A stretch of DNA of 64,000 nt from Flavobacterium profundi (GTDB lineage Bacteria; Bacteroidota; Bacteroidia; Flavobacteriales; Flavobacteriaceae). A program made the translations under genes and the position numbers. Shown here piece after piece: positions 35,910 through 46,132 of the stretch (its first letter is position 1; each line of letters starts with the position of its first letter). The notes below the pieces were generated by a model, which saw nothing but the letters and a program-made list of their open reading frames with translations, had not been told where the DNA came from and made no database searches. Location of the stretch: assembly GCF_006491645.1 (NCBI RefSeq), contig NZ_VDCZ01000002.1:186001-250000 (forward strand), given 5' to 3'.

Positions 35910-36518
35910 ATGTACAAGCAAAAAAAATCTAGAGTCAGACTTCTACATCAATATTATAAATATACCGGCTTTTATTCCTTTATTTGGGAAAATTCAAAAA
36001 AAGCTTTAGTACCTCTTGCAGTAATTGTTGGTATTCTTTTGTACATTAATTATTATGTAATGAGTATTGACAAAATGTTGGTTTATGCGACTCAAAATTT
36101 TAGTGATATATCCATATTTTCTTTATTTCTTGTTTCTGAAAGTATTTTAGGTTTATTGCCTCCTGATATTTTTATTGCTTGGACCAAAAATACTTCTTCT
36201 CCACTACTCTATTTATCGATATTAGCAGCTCTTTCCTATTTAGGTGGTGTTATATCTTATTATAAAGGAAGAACTTTATTACTGATTCCCAAAATAAATG
36301 ATTATTTAGAAGGAAAAATGACAAAGCATATTCGAAACATGCAAAAATGGGGCGGTTTTTTAATTGCTGTAGGAGCCTTATTGCCTTTACCTTTTGCAAT
36401 TGCTTGTTTAGCTGCTGGAATGATTAAATTTCCGCAAAAACATTTTTTCCTTTTTGCTTCCCTTAGAATATTTCGTTTTGTTATTTATGGATACGTTATT
36501 TACGCCGCTTTATCATGA
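35910..36518 (+). CDS. YqaA/DedA-like VTT-domain membrane protein
   Basis: 202 residues with about four to five hydrophobic segments (about 31-50, 66-84, 95-112, 146-170 and 178-200). The stretch GRTLLLIPKINDYLE followed by KWGGFLIAVGALLPLPFAIACLAAG has the Gly and Pro pattern of the VTT (DedA/SNARE-associated) domain. It probably acts in the inner membrane, in lipid scrambling or transport. A perfect -7 box TAAATTTG at 35883-35890 precedes it. Its TGA stop overlaps the ATG of the next gene (ATGA). Confidence 0.72.
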   Translation: MYKQKKSRVRLLHQYYKYTGFYSFIWENSKKALVPLAVIVGILLYINYYVMSIDKMLVYATQNFSDISIFSLFLVSESILGLLPPDIFIAWTKNTSSPLLYLSILAALSYLGGVISYYKGRTLLLIPKINDYLEGKMTKHIRNMQKWGGFLIAVGALLPLPFAIACLAAGMIKFPQKHFFLFASLRIFRFVIYGYVIYAALS

Positions 36519-36784
36519 TTAAATTTTTTAAAATTATCGCTTCTTTAGAAGGGATTTCCTTACTTGCTCTTTTATTTTTTGCTATGCCAATGAAATATGC
36601 ATTTGACCAACCTGTATATGTAAAATATATAGGAATGGCGCACGGTATATTATTCTTATTATATATTGCTTTAGCAGTTCTATTAAAATTCGAACAAAAA
36701 TGGGAGGCAAAAAAATTTGCTATCATCTGCTTGGCTTCAGTTATTCCTTTTGGAACATTTTATATTGAAAAAAAATACTTGTAA
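36515..36784 (+). CDS. DUF3817 integral membrane protein
   Basis: 89 residues with three membrane segments and the conserved start FFKIIASLEGISLLALLF and the motif GMAHGILFLLYI typical of DUF3817. The function is not known. Its start overlaps the preceding stop by four bases, so the two are translationally coupled. Confidence 0.85.
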   Translation: MIKFFKIIASLEGISLLALLFFAMPMKYAFDQPVYVKYIGMAHGILFLLYIALAVLLKFEQKWEAKKFAIICLASVIPFGTFYIEKKYL

Positions 36785-36794
36785 CATTTATTAG

Positions 36795-38033
36795 ATGATT
36801 CTTTTTAATTGGGCATATAAAATATTGAAAGACTTAGATTTTAGTGAAAATATTGCCATTTACACTAATCTTCTAATCAACCTATTTATTTTAATTGTTA
36901 TAGCCTATTTACTTGATTACATTTTTAAAAAAATATTGATTATTATTTTAGCTATTGTAGCAGCGCGAACGAAATCGACCTTTGATGATTTTTTAGTTGC
37001 TAATAAAACTGCTAAATACATAGCCCATTTAATTCCACTCATTTTTATTTACAAAACGGTTCCTATTATATTAAAAGATTTTAGCTACTGGGAAGGTTTC
37101 TTCGAAAAAAGTGTCAAAATATATATTATTATTCTTTCACTTTGGATCATTCGAAGTGTTTTTAATGCTTTAAAAGACTATCTCAAAAACAAACCAAGAT
37201 ATAGTGATAAACCCATCGATAGTTATATACAAGTAATCATGATTATGCTCTGGATATTTGGAATAATTTCTTTTATATCCGTGCTATTTAGTGTCAATAA
37301 AACTGTTTTTGTAACTACTTTAGGTTCAGTTTCAGCTATAGTAATATTAATTTTTAGGGATACAATTCTAGGTTTTGTGGCCAGTATATCAGTTTCCGTA
37401 AATGATATGGTTCGCATTGGTGACTGGATAACTATGGATAAATTTGGAGCAGATGGAGATGTAATCGAAATTAATTTGGCTACAGTAAAAGTTAGAAACT
37501 TTGACAATACTACAACAACAATACCTACTTACAGTTTAATTTCTGATAGTTTTAAAAATTGGAGAGGTATGCAAAATTCGGATGGTAGAAGAATTAAACG
37601 TTACCTTTTAATTAAAGCAAAATCCGTACATTTTATAGAAAAAGAACAATTAGAATATTACAATAAAATTCAGAATATAACGTCATACATTACGCATCGA
37701 CAAGCCGATATAGAAAAATATAATACCAATAATAATATTGATAAATCATTAATTGTTAATGGAAGAAATCTTACCAATTTAGGCCTATTTAGAAAATATA
37801 TCGAAACGTATTTAAAAAATCATTCTGGTATTAATAAAGGTATGATGCTTATGGTAAGGCATTTACAACCTACTGAGAAAGGAATACCTATCGAAATCTA
37901 TTGTTTTTCAAAAGATAAAACTTGGGAGAATTATGAACATATAATGGCCGATATTTTCGACCATATTATAGCGTCTGTTTCCTTTTTTAATTTAGAAGTA
38001 TACGAAATAGACAATTTAGTAACTACTCCTTAA
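36795..38033 (+). CDS. MscS-family mechanosensitive channel
   Basis: 412-residue inner-membrane channel. Four to five membrane segments occupy about residues 20-215; the pore-lining segment and following loop read VSAIVILIFRDTILGFVASISVSVNDMVRIGDWI at about 178-211, then the cytosolic beta-domain (KFGADGDVIEINLATVKVRNFDNTTTTIPTYSLI), the MscS signature. A long soluble C-terminal part follows. It releases solutes during hypo-osmotic shock. It starts 10 bp after the DUF3817 gene and its 3' end overlaps the convergent thioesterase gene by 11 bp. Confidence 0.92.
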   Translation: MILFNWAYKILKDLDFSENIAIYTNLLINLFILIVIAYLLDYIFKKILIIILAIVAARTKSTFDDFLVANKTAKYIAHLIPLIFIYKTVPIILKDFSYWEGFFEKSVKIYIIILSLWIIRSVFNALKDYLKNKPRYSDKPIDSYIQVIMIMLWIFGIISFISVLFSVNKTVFVTTLGSVSAIVILIFRDTILGFVASISVSVNDMVRIGDWITMDKFGADGDVIEINLATVKVRNFDNTTTTIPTYSLISDSFKNWRGMQNSDGRRIKRYLLIKAKSVHFIEKEQLEYYNKIQNITSYITHRQADIEKYNTNNNIDKSLIVNGRNLTNLGLFRKYIETYLKNHSGINKGMMLMVRHLQPTEKGIPIEIYCFSKDKTWENYEHIMADIFDHIIASVSFFNLEVYEIDNLVTTP

Positions 38034-38427
38034 AATTTTTTTTCAATCTTTCATCAACAAATTCAACTTTTGTTTTACCATGTGGCTTAGGTTTTCCATG
38101 CTCGTCTAAATTAACCATCGTTATTGAATCCACTGTTAATATTGTTTCCTGAGTCATCTTATTTCGAGCTTTGCATTTTAAAGTTAAAGAAGTTTGCCCA
38201 AATTTAATAACTTCAATCCCTAATTCAATAATATCCCCTTGTTTAGCAGAACTCATAAAATTAATCTCTGTCATATGTTTGGTAACTACACGTGTATTTT
38301 CCAATTGAATAATAGTGTATAATGCCGCTTCTTCATCAATCCAAGCCAATAATCTTCCTCCAAATAAAGTTTCGTTAGGGTTTAAATCTTCTGGTTTAAC
38401 CCATTTTCTAGTATTAAATCGCATCAT
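38023..38427 (-). CDS. acyl-CoA thioesterase (hotdog fold)
   Basis: 134 residues from the chosen start at 38427 (MMRFNTRKWVKPEDLNP); further upstream in-frame codons add only unconserved residues. The hotdog helix GGRLLAWIDEEAALYT near residues 20-35 carries the conserved Asp/Glu of the acyl-CoA thioester hydrolase family (YciA/BACH type), followed by TEINFMSSAKQGDIIELG. It hydrolyses acyl-CoA to free acid and CoA in the cytoplasm. Chain-length preference is unknown. Confidence 0.88.
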   Translation of the reverse strand: MMRFNTRKWVKPEDLNPNETLFGGRLLAWIDEEAALYTIIQLENTRVVTKHMTEINFMSSAKQGDIIELGIEVIKFGQTSLTLKCKARNKMTQETILTVDSITMVNLDEHGKPKPHGKTKVEFVDERLKKNFKE

Positions 38428-38529
38428 TATTTTATTTTCTATTACATTAAAAAAAAACAAAAATAGAACAATGCCTAAAATTATTGATATAATAACGTAA
38501 TTTTTATTTTTTATAAACTTAAAAATGCC

Positions 38530-38537
38530 TACTTTCG
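38530..38537 (+). promoter_or_regulatory. -7 promoter box of the ompA-like gene
   Basis: TACTTTCG matches TAnnTTTG at 7 of 8 positions and lies 28 bp before the start codon at 38565. Confidence 0.5.
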
Positions 38538-38564
38538 CACTTATTTTTTAACATTATAAAAATT

Positions 38565-39818
38565 ATGAAGAAAGTTATTGTTTTTTTATCCCTTTCAATG
38601 ATGTTTACGTCTTTGATTTCTGCCCAAGAAGAAGCTAAAAAACAAGATGAGATTGATTTTAACAAATGGTCTATCGATTTTAATGCTGGTCTAAGTAAAC
38701 CTACTACACCATTTTCTGCAAATTACTATGCGAGTAATACTAATTTTATCCATGGTGATTTAGGTTTAAGGTACATGTTTAATAATAAATTTGGTTTGAA
38801 ATTAGACGTGGGGTATGATTCATTCAAAAACAAATCAGAAAGTTTTGAATTTGAAGGACAATACTATAGAACAGATTTACAAGGTGTACTTAACTTAGGT
38901 AGGGTACTTAACTTTGAAGAATGGACGAACACTGTTAATCTACAAGCACACACAGGTTTAGGTTTTTCTTTCATGACAAATGATAAATTTGAAGGTAATG
39001 ATGACATGACTAACTTCATTTTAGGTCTTACTGCTCAATTCAGATTATCTAACAGACTTGCTTTGAATGCAGATTTTACCATGATTAATAATGTGAATCA
39101 AACCTATACATTTGATGGTTATGAAGATCCTTCTGTTGCTGGTGACAGAGGTTTTAACAGTACTTTGTATAATGCAAGTATTGGATTCTCTTTTTACTTA
39201 GGTAAAAATGAAAAACACGCAGATTGGTTTATTCCAAGAAACAAACAATTGGATGAATTGGAAGCTCGTGTAGCTGAATTAGAAACCATGATGAATGATA
39301 CAGATCGTGATGGTGTGCCTGATTATTTAGATGTTGAGCCAAATTCTATTACGGGTGTTGCTGTAGATACAAAAGGACGTGCCGTTGACATGAACAATAA
39401 TGGTATTCCTGATGAAATTGAGTCTTATATTGAAAAAGTAAAAGGAAATCAAACTGCAAAAGAAGGTCAATCTATTGAAGATATCATTAATGGTGGTTAT
39501 GTAAATGTTTATTTTGATACCGCTTCAAGTAAACCAAGAGCAGATTCTTACGCTGCAATCAATTTTGTTGTTCAATATTTAAAATCAAATCCTGGTACTA
39601 GCGTTGAAGTAATTGGTTACGCTGATGAAATTGGTACTTCTGAATACAATGATAAATTATCTGCAGCAAGAGCTTCTTTTGTTAAAGATGTTATCATTAA
39701 AGCTGGTGTAGATGCTTCTCGTTTAGTGGATGTAGCTAAAGGTGAAGACGCATCTGTAGATGTAAATTCTCCTCATGCAAGAAAATTAGTAAGAAGAGTA
39801 ACTTTCAAATTGAAGTAA
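38565..39818 (+). CDS. OmpA-family outer-membrane protein
   Basis: 417 residues: signal peptide cut after LISAQ, N-terminal eight-stranded-type barrel (about 25-225), a coiled stretch LDELEARVAELETMM, a thrombospondin type-3 calcium repeat (DTDRDGVPDYLDVEPN and DMNNNGIPDEIES, about 246-288), and the C-terminal OmpA peptidoglycan-binding domain (VYFDTASSKPRADS to RRVTFKLK, about 312-417). It anchors the outer membrane to peptidoglycan, with own promoter and terminator, consistent with a major envelope protein. Confidence 0.93.
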   Translation: MKKVIVFLSLSMMFTSLISAQEEAKKQDEIDFNKWSIDFNAGLSKPTTPFSANYYASNTNFIHGDLGLRYMFNNKFGLKLDVGYDSFKNKSESFEFEGQYYRTDLQGVLNLGRVLNFEEWTNTVNLQAHTGLGFSFMTNDKFEGNDDMTNFILGLTAQFRLSNRLALNADFTMINNVNQTYTFDGYEDPSVAGDRGFNSTLYNASIGFSFYLGKNEKHADWFIPRNKQLDELEARVAELETMMNDTDRDGVPDYLDVEPNSITGVAVDTKGRAVDMNNNGIPDEIESYIEKVKGNQTAKEGQSIEDIINGGYVNVYFDTASSKPRADSYAAINFVVQYLKSNPGTSVEVIGYADEIGTSEYNDKLSAARASFVKDVIIKAGVDASRLVDVAKGEDASVDVNSPHARKLVRRVTFKLK

Positions 39819-39842
39819 TTAACAATACTATCTTAATAACTT

Positions 39843-39875
39843 AAAAAGAGCCTCCAAATTTGAAGGCTCTTTTTC
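39843..39875 (+). terminator. terminator behind the ompA-like gene
   Basis: Stem AAAAAGAGCCT/AGGCTCTTTTT (39843-39853 and 39864-39874) with a 10-base AT-rich loop and a T run, 24 bp after the stop. Confidence 0.9.
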
Positions 39876-39908
39876 TTTAACTTTAGTTATACTATAAATC
39901 ACACTATT

Positions 39909-40298
39909 ATGAGAACTAAAGATGAAGCTATATTAGAAATTAGAGGTGAATCCATAGGTGTTATTACTGAAACTTCTTCAACTGAAGAAAAATTTCAGAA
40001 TCTAACTTTAAGACCTATATTAAAATTTCAAAATGATTTGTTTTTAGAAGTTTTTCGTAATTATGCTGTAAAACAAAAAGGTGTCTTTTTTACACTTAAT
40101 CCAGAAAAAAAAATGAATTATATTGAACATGTAATTCAAAGAGATATTAAATTTAGAAATGCCTTAAAAGGAATGGTAATTGGCATGTTTACCATTTCAG
40201 AATACAAAGAGTATATTCAAAATTCTTCTAATATTAATAAAAGAATGATGAATTTACTCATTGAAAGGTTAAAAAGTCAAATTCAATTATTTGAATAA
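39909..40298 (+). CDS. conserved flavobacterial hypothetical protein
   Basis: 129 residues, soluble, helical, without signal peptide. The middle LTLRPILKFQNDLFLEVFRNY and the C-terminal NKRMMNLLIERLKSQI resemble short flavobacterial proteins that I recall being labelled glyoxalase without clear support; no metal-binding glyoxalase motif is visible. I leave the function open. It is followed after 4 bp by the convergent DUF2461 gene. Confidence 0.7.
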   Translation: MRTKDEAILEIRGESIGVITETSSTEEKFQNLTLRPILKFQNDLFLEVFRNYAVKQKGVFFTLNPEKKMNYIEHVIQRDIKFRNALKGMVIGMFTISEYKEYIQNSSNINKRMMNLLIERLKSQIQLFE

Positions 40299-40302
40299 TT
40301 TT

Positions 40303-40977
40303 TTACGAATACAAACTTTCTCCATTTAAATTTGTGGTTAAAACGTCACTCATATAATTAAAGAAAGGTCGCATAGCTTGAAAAGTGTCAATTACTTCAT
40401 CTTTAAAATTAGGCGCTAATACTTCCTCATTCGTAAAAGTTCGTGTAACTAAAAATTGTTTTTTTCGAATCAAATCTATATTGGGATGATTCTTATCAAA
40501 ATCTCGCGGAGCTGTCTTCAACTCTTCCCCTTCTAAAGAACCAAAATAGGTTTTAAATGTTGAATCAGATGTAATTTCTCTTAATTCGGATGCATCTAAT
40601 TCCAATTCTTTTCGAATACGCAACAAATCCTCGGCATTAGGTTCCCAAAAACCACCACCTACAAAACTTTTATCATTTTCAATATGCAAATAGTAACCTC
40701 CTCGCAATAATGGTTTGGTTCTTCGATAAGCTACACTAAAATTAACTTTGTATGGTAATTTATTCTTTGAAAATCGAACATCTCTATAAATTCTAAAAAT
40801 TTGCATATGTTCTATATGATCTATTTTTCCTAAATCCTCACCAACTTCTGTAAAGAATTGTTTCATAGATTTAGCATATTTATCATATCTTTTTTTATTT
40901 TCAGTAAACCATTCCCGATTATTATTTTCTTTTAATTCTAATAAAAAAGATATATATTCTTTATTAATTTGGCTCAT
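40303..40977 (-). CDS. DUF2461 domain protein
   Basis: 224 residues of the DUF2461 family: N-terminal FLLELKENNNREWFTENKKRYD, the core IFRIYRDVRFSKNKLPYKVNF and GGYYLHIEN are the conserved blocks. It is a cytoplasmic protein of unknown function found widely in bacteria. Single gene on this strand with no functional link to neighbours. Confidence 0.88.
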   Translation of the reverse strand: MSQINKEYISFLLELKENNNREWFTENKKRYDKYAKSMKQFFTEVGEDLGKIDHIEHMQIFRIYRDVRFSKNKLPYKVNFSVAYRRTKPLLRGGYYLHIENDKSFVGGGFWEPNAEDLLRIRKELELDASELREITSDSTFKTYFGSLEGEELKTAPRDFDKNHPNIDLIRKKQFLVTRTFTNEEVLAPNFKDEVIDTFQAMRPFFNYMSDVLTTNLNGESLYS

Positions 40978-41058
40978 TTTTTAATTTTTTGAAAATTTAA
41001 ATTGTTAAAAAAATGTTAACGAACTATTTTTTGTGATTATGTTTAAAATTTTAATTCA

Positions 41059-41066
41059 TAACTTTA
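41059..41066 (+). promoter_or_regulatory. possible -7 box before the gene at 41100
   Basis: TAACTTTA matches TAnnTTTG at 7 of 8 positions, 33 bp before the start codon. The rest of 40978-41099 is AT-rich and unremarkable. Confidence 0.35.
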
Positions 41067-41099
41067 AATACCCCAAAGTCTAATTAAATACTTACTATT

Positions 41100-42122
41100 A
41101 TGAAAACAAAGTTACTTTTATTACTGCTACTAACTAACTTCGTTTACAGTCAAGTAACGGACGTATTAACCAATTACAGCTCCGCTGGGATATCTAATCT
41201 TACGTATAAAGATAATTTTATTTATTTTAATTCGTATGTAGAAAAGAAAATTTATCGTTTTGATTACACACAAACCAATCCAACAGTTGAATTAGTGTAT
41301 CAATTCTCTGAAAATCCTAATTTTGTATTTGTCAAAAATGACATTTTGTATGTGGGTGTAGAAAACCCATATCGAACCTACAAAATTGAATTAGATAGTG
41401 ATAATTTTTACACTACTCCTGTAGCAAATGTGGCTGGCCCAATGGTACAAATTAATGATGATTTGTATATTGGCCAATATGCTGCATCAAAAATAGTAAA
41501 AGTAAATCTAACTACCTTACAGCAGTCTGATGTTTTAGTAGGTTACAAACCTAACTTTTTTACGGTTTATAATAATAAATTATTTTTTACATCGAATTAC
41601 ACGAATGCATTATATAAATATGATGCATCAACCGGAAATTTAGATACCGTTTTAAATAATTTAAATTATGCTTCCGGAATTGTTATGAATGATACCTCAT
41701 TTTACATTTGTGAAAGCTCCGCTAGTTCCATTTCTTGGTATACCAATCCAGATTTTCAATTTGAAAGTATGGTTCAATTACCAGCTAATTCTTGGCCTAA
41801 TGGATCTATTATAATAGACAACGAACTCTTTTTTGTTCAAACAATTGCAGGAAAAATTTCAAAAATGACCATAAATACTACATTAAGTACTACTCATTTT
41901 GCGAATCAGGGATCAAAAATTATGATTTACCCAAATCCGAGTTCTGATACTATAAATGTTGAAAGCTTATATGCTCTAGATACCTACCAGATTTATGATA
42001 TGCAAGGAAAATTGATTGAAAATAAAGAAATGAACAATAATAGCATTAACATTTCTAATTTATCTAAAGGAAAATATATTTTGGCTTTGGATAAAATGAG
42101 ACATTCCTTTATAAAGAATTAA
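41100..42122 (+). CDS. secreted beta-propeller-like protein with T9SS sorting domain
   Basis: 340 residues with a signal peptide to about residue 17, repeating strands of the type FIYFNSYVEKKIYRFDY / LYIGQYAASKIVKVNL / LFFTSNYTNALYKYD that suggest a six-bladed NHL or SMP-30-like propeller, and a T9SS type A sorting domain from about residue 275 (IMIYPNPSSDT). It is cell-surface or secreted, function unknown. The convergent his operon shares its terminator. Confidence 0.82.
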   Translation: MKTKLLLLLLLTNFVYSQVTDVLTNYSSAGISNLTYKDNFIYFNSYVEKKIYRFDYTQTNPTVELVYQFSENPNFVFVKNDILYVGVENPYRTYKIELDSDNFYTTPVANVAGPMVQINDDLYIGQYAASKIVKVNLTTLQQSDVLVGYKPNFFTVYNNKLFFTSNYTNALYKYDASTGNLDTVLNNLNYASGIVMNDTSFYICESSASSISWYTNPDFQFESMVQLPANSWPNGSIIIDNELFFVQTIAGKISKMTINTTLSTTHFANQGSKIMIYPNPSSDTINVESLYALDTYQIYDMQGKLIENKEMNNNSINISNLSKGKYILALDKMRHSFIKN

Positions 42123-42200
42123 AATTGAAATTATTACATATGAATTCTAAAAAACTATTCGAGTTACGTTTTTAAAATTCATCTAATAACCATAGTATTA

Positions 42201-42237
42201 AAAAACGCTCTATTATATAAATTTAGAGCGTTTTTTA
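42201..42237. terminator. bidirectional terminator between the 41100 gene and the his operon
   Basis: AAAAAACGCTCTA and TAGAGCGTTTTTT form a long stem with A and T runs on either side, serving both the plus-strand T9SS gene and the minus-strand his operon that ends at 42255. Confidence 0.88.
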
Positions 42238-42254
42238 TTGTTTTAAATCCAAAT

Positions 42255-42851
42255 TTATTTCACTCGTTCCTTTAGAACTTGAACCACATTTTCCAGTTGA
42301 AAACCCTTGGCTTGTAATAAAATCAAATAATGGAATAATAAATCTGCACTTTCAGATAGAAAGAGATTATCATTGGTATCTTTTGCTTCAATTACTACTT
42401 CAACAGCTTCTTCTCCTACTTTTTGTGCTATTTTATTTATCCCTTTCGAAAATAAACTAGCCACATAACTTTTTTCAACTGCATTTTCTTTTCTATTTTT
42501 TATAGTTCTCTCTAATTCACTTATAAAACCATATTCTTGAGTATTTGTTTCTTGCCAACAGGTATCTGTGCCTGTATGACAAGTAGGTCCTTTTGGCCTA
42601 ACTTGAACCAGTAAACTGTCATTATCACAATCATTTTTAATAGAAACTAATTCTAAATAGTTCCCACTCTCCTCACCTTTTGTCCATAATCTCTTTTTGG
42701 AACGGCTGTAAAAAGTGACTTTATTTGTTGCTACTGTTTGGTCAAAAGCTTCTTGATTCATATAACCCAACATTAACACGTTCTTGGTAACATTGTCTTG
42801 AATAATTGCTGGAATGAGTCCGTCATTATTTTTTGTAAAATCTATTTTCAT
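42255..42851 (-). CDS. hisIE: bifunctional phosphoribosyl-AMP cyclohydrolase / phosphoribosyl-ATP pyrophosphatase HisIE
   Basis: 198 residues from ATG 42851 (a TTG two codons earlier is unlikely). The N-terminal HisI domain has MLGYMNQEAF, SRSKKRLWTKGEESGN and the metal-binding GPTCHTGTDTCW (about 92-103). The C-terminal HisE domain carries GEEAVEVVIEAKD near 143-155. The fused protein performs steps 2 and 3 of histidine synthesis. It is the last gene of the operon, 46 bp behind hisF. Confidence 0.95.
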   Translation of the reverse strand: MKIDFTKNNDGLIPAIIQDNVTKNVLMLGYMNQEAFDQTVATNKVTFYSRSKKRLWTKGEESGNYLELVSIKNDCDNDSLLVQVRPKGPTCHTGTDTCWQETNTQEYGFISELERTIKNRKENAVEKSYVASLFSKGINKIAQKVGEEAVEVVIEAKDTNDNLFLSESADLLFHYLILLQAKGFQLENVVQVLKERVK

Positions 42852-42897
42852 ATTCAAAGTTTATTGACAATTTATTTATCAATTATGTTGTATCATT

Positions 42898-43653
42898 TTA
42901 AATTCTGATAGCGATACCTTTATCTTTTAAAAAATATTTCAAATTTGGAATTTCAATTTCTTGATAATGAAAAACACTTGCTGCTAAAGCTGCATCAGCT
43001 TTTCCTTGTATAAATGCATCAGCAAAATGTTGTGTATTACCTGCTCCTCCTGAAGCAATAATTGGAATATTAACCCATTCGGATAGTTGTGACAAAGCTC
43101 CATTTGCAAAGCCATTTTTAGTTCCATCATGATCCATAGAAGTAAATAAAATTTCTCCTGCACCTCTTTTTTCCACTTCCTTTGCCCAATCAAACAAATC
43201 TAAAGTAGTAGGTTCTTTGCCTCCTACAAGGTGAACTACCCATTTATCATTGATTTTTTTGGCATCAATAGCTACTACAACACATTGACTTCCAAATTTT
43301 GTTGCCAATTCATTTATTAAATCCGGTCTTTTAACAGCAGAAGAATTAATTGAAACTTTATCTGCACCGTTTTGTAATAAAAGAGTCACATCTTCTATAG
43401 AAGAAATACCTCCACCAACCGTGAAAGGTATGTTGATTTTTTGAGCAACTTCTTTTACCAGATTAGCTAAGGTTTTTCTGCGTTCTTCAGTTGCTGAAAT
43501 ATCTAAAAAAACTAGTTCATCTGCTCCAGTCTCTGAATATTTTTGAGCAAGTTCAACTGGGTCACCAGCATCTTTTAAATCTAAAAAATTGATACCTTTT
43601 ACGGTGCGCCCATTTTTAATATCCAAACAAGGAATAATTCTTTTTGTAAGCAT
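42898..43653 (-). CDS. hisF: imidazole glycerol phosphate synthase cyclase subunit HisF
   Basis: 251-residue (beta/alpha)8 barrel. Catalytic Asp residues lie in [12 protein letters not shown] (Asp11) and VAIDAKK (about 130); FTVGGGI and IIASGGAG are the phosphate-binding loops. It uses ammonia made by HisH to form imidazole glycerol phosphate and AICAR. It begins one base after the hisA stop. Confidence 0.96.
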   Translation of the reverse strand: MLTKRIIPCLDIKNGRTVKGINFLDLKDAGDPVELAQKYSETGADELVFLDISATEERRKTLANLVKEVAQKINIPFTVGGGISSIEDVTLLLQNGADKVSINSSAVKRPDLINELATKFGSQCVVVAIDAKKINDKWVVHLVGGKEPTTLDLFDWAKEVEKRGAGEILFTSMDHDGTKNGFANGALSQLSEWVNIPIIASGGAGNTQHFADAFIQGKADAALAASVFHYQEIEIPNLKYFLKDKGIAIRI

Positions 43654-43654
43654 T

Positions 43655-44377
43655 TTAATTAATAATATAAGATTCTAATTGCTTTAATGTAATTTTTCCT
43701 TCATAAATTGCTTTCCCAATAATGGTACCTTCGCATCCTAAAGCTGCCAATTTTGGTAACTCTTCAAAAGTAGAAATCCCTCCAGATGCAATTAATTTAA
43801 CAGAAGAAACTGATTGTAAAATTTCTTTATATAATTCAAAACTAGGTCCTTGAAGCATTCCATCTTTCGCAATATCGGTACAAATCACATAAGAAATCCC
43901 TTCTTTTTCATACTTTTGAATAAAAGGAATCACTTCTTCGTTGCTCTCTTCTAACCAACCAGAAACAGCAATTTTTCTATGATGTGCATCTGCTCCAAGT
44001 ATGATTTTGTTGGCACCAAATTCCTGTAACCAATTTTTAAATAAGGATGGATTTTTTACTGCGATACTGCCACCTGTAATTTGTTGTGCTCCACTATTGA
44101 AAGCAATTGTTACGTCTTCGTTGGATTTTAATCCTCCTCCAAAATCAATTTTTAAACTCGTTTTTAAAGCAATTTGTTCCAAAACTTTATAATTTACAAT
44201 ACGATTCGATTTGGCACCATCTAAATCCACTAAATGTAAATGTGTAATACCATGATTTTCAAAAGATTTAGCTACTTCAAGAGGATTTTCGTTGTATATT
44301 TTCTTTGTCGAATAATCGCCTTTAGATAATCGAACACATTTTCCGTCTATAATATCAATTGCTGGTATAATTCTCAT
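43655..44377 (-). CDS. hisA: ProFAR isomerase HisA
   Basis: 240-residue (beta/alpha)8 barrel isomerising ProFAR to PRFAR. Asp8 in [17 protein letters not shown] and the second Asp in [12 protein letters not shown] (about 166) are the catalytic pair; IDFGGGL and IASGGIS bind phosphate. hisH lies 13 bp upstream. Confidence 0.96.
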   Translation of the reverse strand: MRIIPAIDIIDGKCVRLSKGDYSTKKIYNENPLEVAKSFENHGITHLHLVDLDGAKSNRIVNYKVLEQIALKTSLKIDFGGGLKSNEDVTIAFNSGAQQITGGSIAVKNPSLFKNWLQEFGANKIILGADAHHRKIAVSGWLEESNEEVIPFIQKYEKEGISYVICTDIAKDGMLQGPSFELYKEILQSVSSVKLIASGGISTFEELPKLAALGCEGTIIGKAIYEGKITLKQLESYIIN

Positions 44378-44390
44378 ATTTTCAGTAATT

Positions 44391-44978
44391 TTAATTGGTC
44401 ATTGTTATGAAATTTTTAAGGATTTTTTCACCATATACTCCACTTTTTTCAGGATGAAATTGTACGCCATAAAAATTATCTTTACGTAATGCAGTTGCGT
44501 ATTCGGTTTCATAATTTGTAAAAGCAATTGCATATGAATTTTTTGGTGCGTAATAACTGTGAACCAAATACATATATTCATATTCAGAAATACCTTCAAA
44601 CAAAGAAGATTTGAGTTGGTAAATTGTATTCCAACCCATCTGAGGGACTTTCACAGAATTAGAAAATTTAAGAATATCCACATCAAAAACACCTAAACCT
44701 TTTGTAGCACCTTCTTCAGAACTTTTGCATAGTAATTGCATTCCTAAGCAAATCCCTAAAACAGGTTGTTTTAATGTGGGAATCAAGATATGCAAACCAC
44801 TTTCTATTAATTTTTCCATTGCGCTGCTAGCTTCTCCTACACCAGGAAAAATTACTTTATCGGCATTTTTTATTTCTTTCCAATTGTTAGTAACCACGGC
44901 TTCAATACCAATTCTTTGCAAAGCGAATAGAATACTTTGAATATTACCCGCTCCATAATCTATGATTGCTATTTTCAT
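44391..44978 (-). CDS. hisH: imidazole glycerol phosphate synthase glutaminase subunit HisH
   Basis: 195-residue class I glutamine amidotransferase. The triad is readable: Cys in GICLGMQLL near residue 76, His and Glu in FHPEKSG near 174-180; the N-terminus [12 protein letters not shown] is typical. It channels ammonia to HisF, which is two genes downstream. Confidence 0.96.
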   Translation of the reverse strand: MKIAIIDYGAGNIQSILFALQRIGIEAVVTNNWKEIKNADKVIFPGVGEASSAMEKLIESGLHILIPTLKQPVLGICLGMQLLCKSSEEGATKGLGVFDVDILKFSNSVKVPQMGWNTIYQLKSSLFEGISEYEYMYLVHSYYAPKNSYAIAFTNYETEYATALRKDNFYGVQFHPEKSGVYGEKILKNFITMTN

Positions 44979-44995
44979 TTGTTTACATTTATCAT

Positions 44996-46132
44996 TTAAA
45001 GCATTCCTTTTGTACTTGGCAAAATCATTTTATCTGCATCTCTTTTTACTGCAACTTTAATCGCTTTAGCAAAAGCTTTGAAAATAGCTTCAATCTTATG
45101 ATGCTCATTGATTCCTTCCGCTTTTATATTTAAATTGGCTTTTGCACCATCTGTAAATGATTTAAAGAAATGATAAAACATTTCTGTAGGCATTTCACCA
45201 ATTTTTTCACGCTTGAATTGTGCATCCCAAACCAACCAATTTCTCCCTCCAAAATCGATTGCCACTTGTGCCAAACAATCATCCATTGGTAAACAAAAAC
45301 CATAACGTTCAATACCCAGTTTATTTCCTAAAGCTTTAGCAAAAACTTCTCCTAAAGCGATAGCAGTATCTTCAATGGTATGGTGTTCATCTACTTCTAA
45401 ATCACCTTTAACTTGAATGTCTAAATCCATTTGCCCATGACGTGCAATTTGATCTAACATATGATCAAAAAAAGCCAAACCAGTTTGAATATTGCTTTTT
45501 CCGGTACCATCTAAATTTAATAGGAGTTGAATATCCGTTTCGTTGGTTTTTCTAGAAACAGTAGCTGTCCTTTCTTCTAATTTTAAGAATTCATAGATTT
45601 GTTGCCAATCGTTGGTTTCCAATGCAATACAAGTATTTAATTCTTCTTTTTTAACTGAAATTTCATTGGTTCCTAAATGTGTAAAATCATTGATAAAAAT
45701 GGCTTTTGCACCTAAATTTTTAGCCAACTCAACATCAGTTAATCGATCGCCAATAACATAGGATTTTGCTAAATCATATTCCTCTGAGAAATATTGCGTT
45801 AATAAACCAGTTCCAGGTTTACGAGTGGGTGCCTTTTCATAAGGAAAAGTTCTATCAAGAAATACTTGATCAAAAACTACCCCTTCATTAGCATAGGTGT
45901 TAATTATAAAATTATGCACGGGCCAAAACGTTTCTTCAGGAAAAGAAGCTGTTCCTAATCCGTCTTGATTGGTAATCATAACCAATTCAAAATCTAATTC
46001 TTGAGCAATTTTACTTAGAAAAGGAATGCATTTAGGGTAGAAAATCATTTTTTCAAATGAATCGATTTGTTCATCTGATGTTTCTTTAATTATAGTGCCA
46101 TCACGATCGATGAATAATACTTTTTTAGACAT
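44996..46132 (-). CDS. hisB: bifunctional histidinol-phosphatase / IGP dehydratase HisB
   Basis: 378 residues. The N-terminal HAD phosphatase (about 1-165) shows FIDRDGTI with nucleophile Asp8 and [14 protein letters not shown]. The C-terminal IGP dehydratase (about 190-378) has [22 protein letters not shown] and NEHHKIEA, the His/Glu manganese ligands. It covers steps 6 and 8. The start overlaps the hisC stop by eight bases. The fusion is common in Bacteroidota and enterobacteria. Confidence 0.96.
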   Translation of the reverse strand: MSKKVLFIDRDGTIIKETSDEQIDSFEKMIFYPKCIPFLSKIAQELDFELVMITNQDGLGTASFPEETFWPVHNFIINTYANEGVVFDQVFLDRTFPYEKAPTRKPGTGLLTQYFSEEYDLAKSYVIGDRLTDVELAKNLGAKAIFINDFTHLGTNEISVKKEELNTCIALETNDWQQIYEFLKLEERTATVSRKTNETDIQLLLNLDGTGKSNIQTGLAFFDHMLDQIARHGQMDLDIQVKGDLEVDEHHTIEDTAIALGEVFAKALGNKLGIERYGFCLPMDDCLAQVAIDFGGRNWLVWDAQFKREKIGEMPTEMFYHFFKSFTDGAKANLNIKAEGINEHHKIEAIFKAFAKAIKVAVKRDADKMILPSTKGML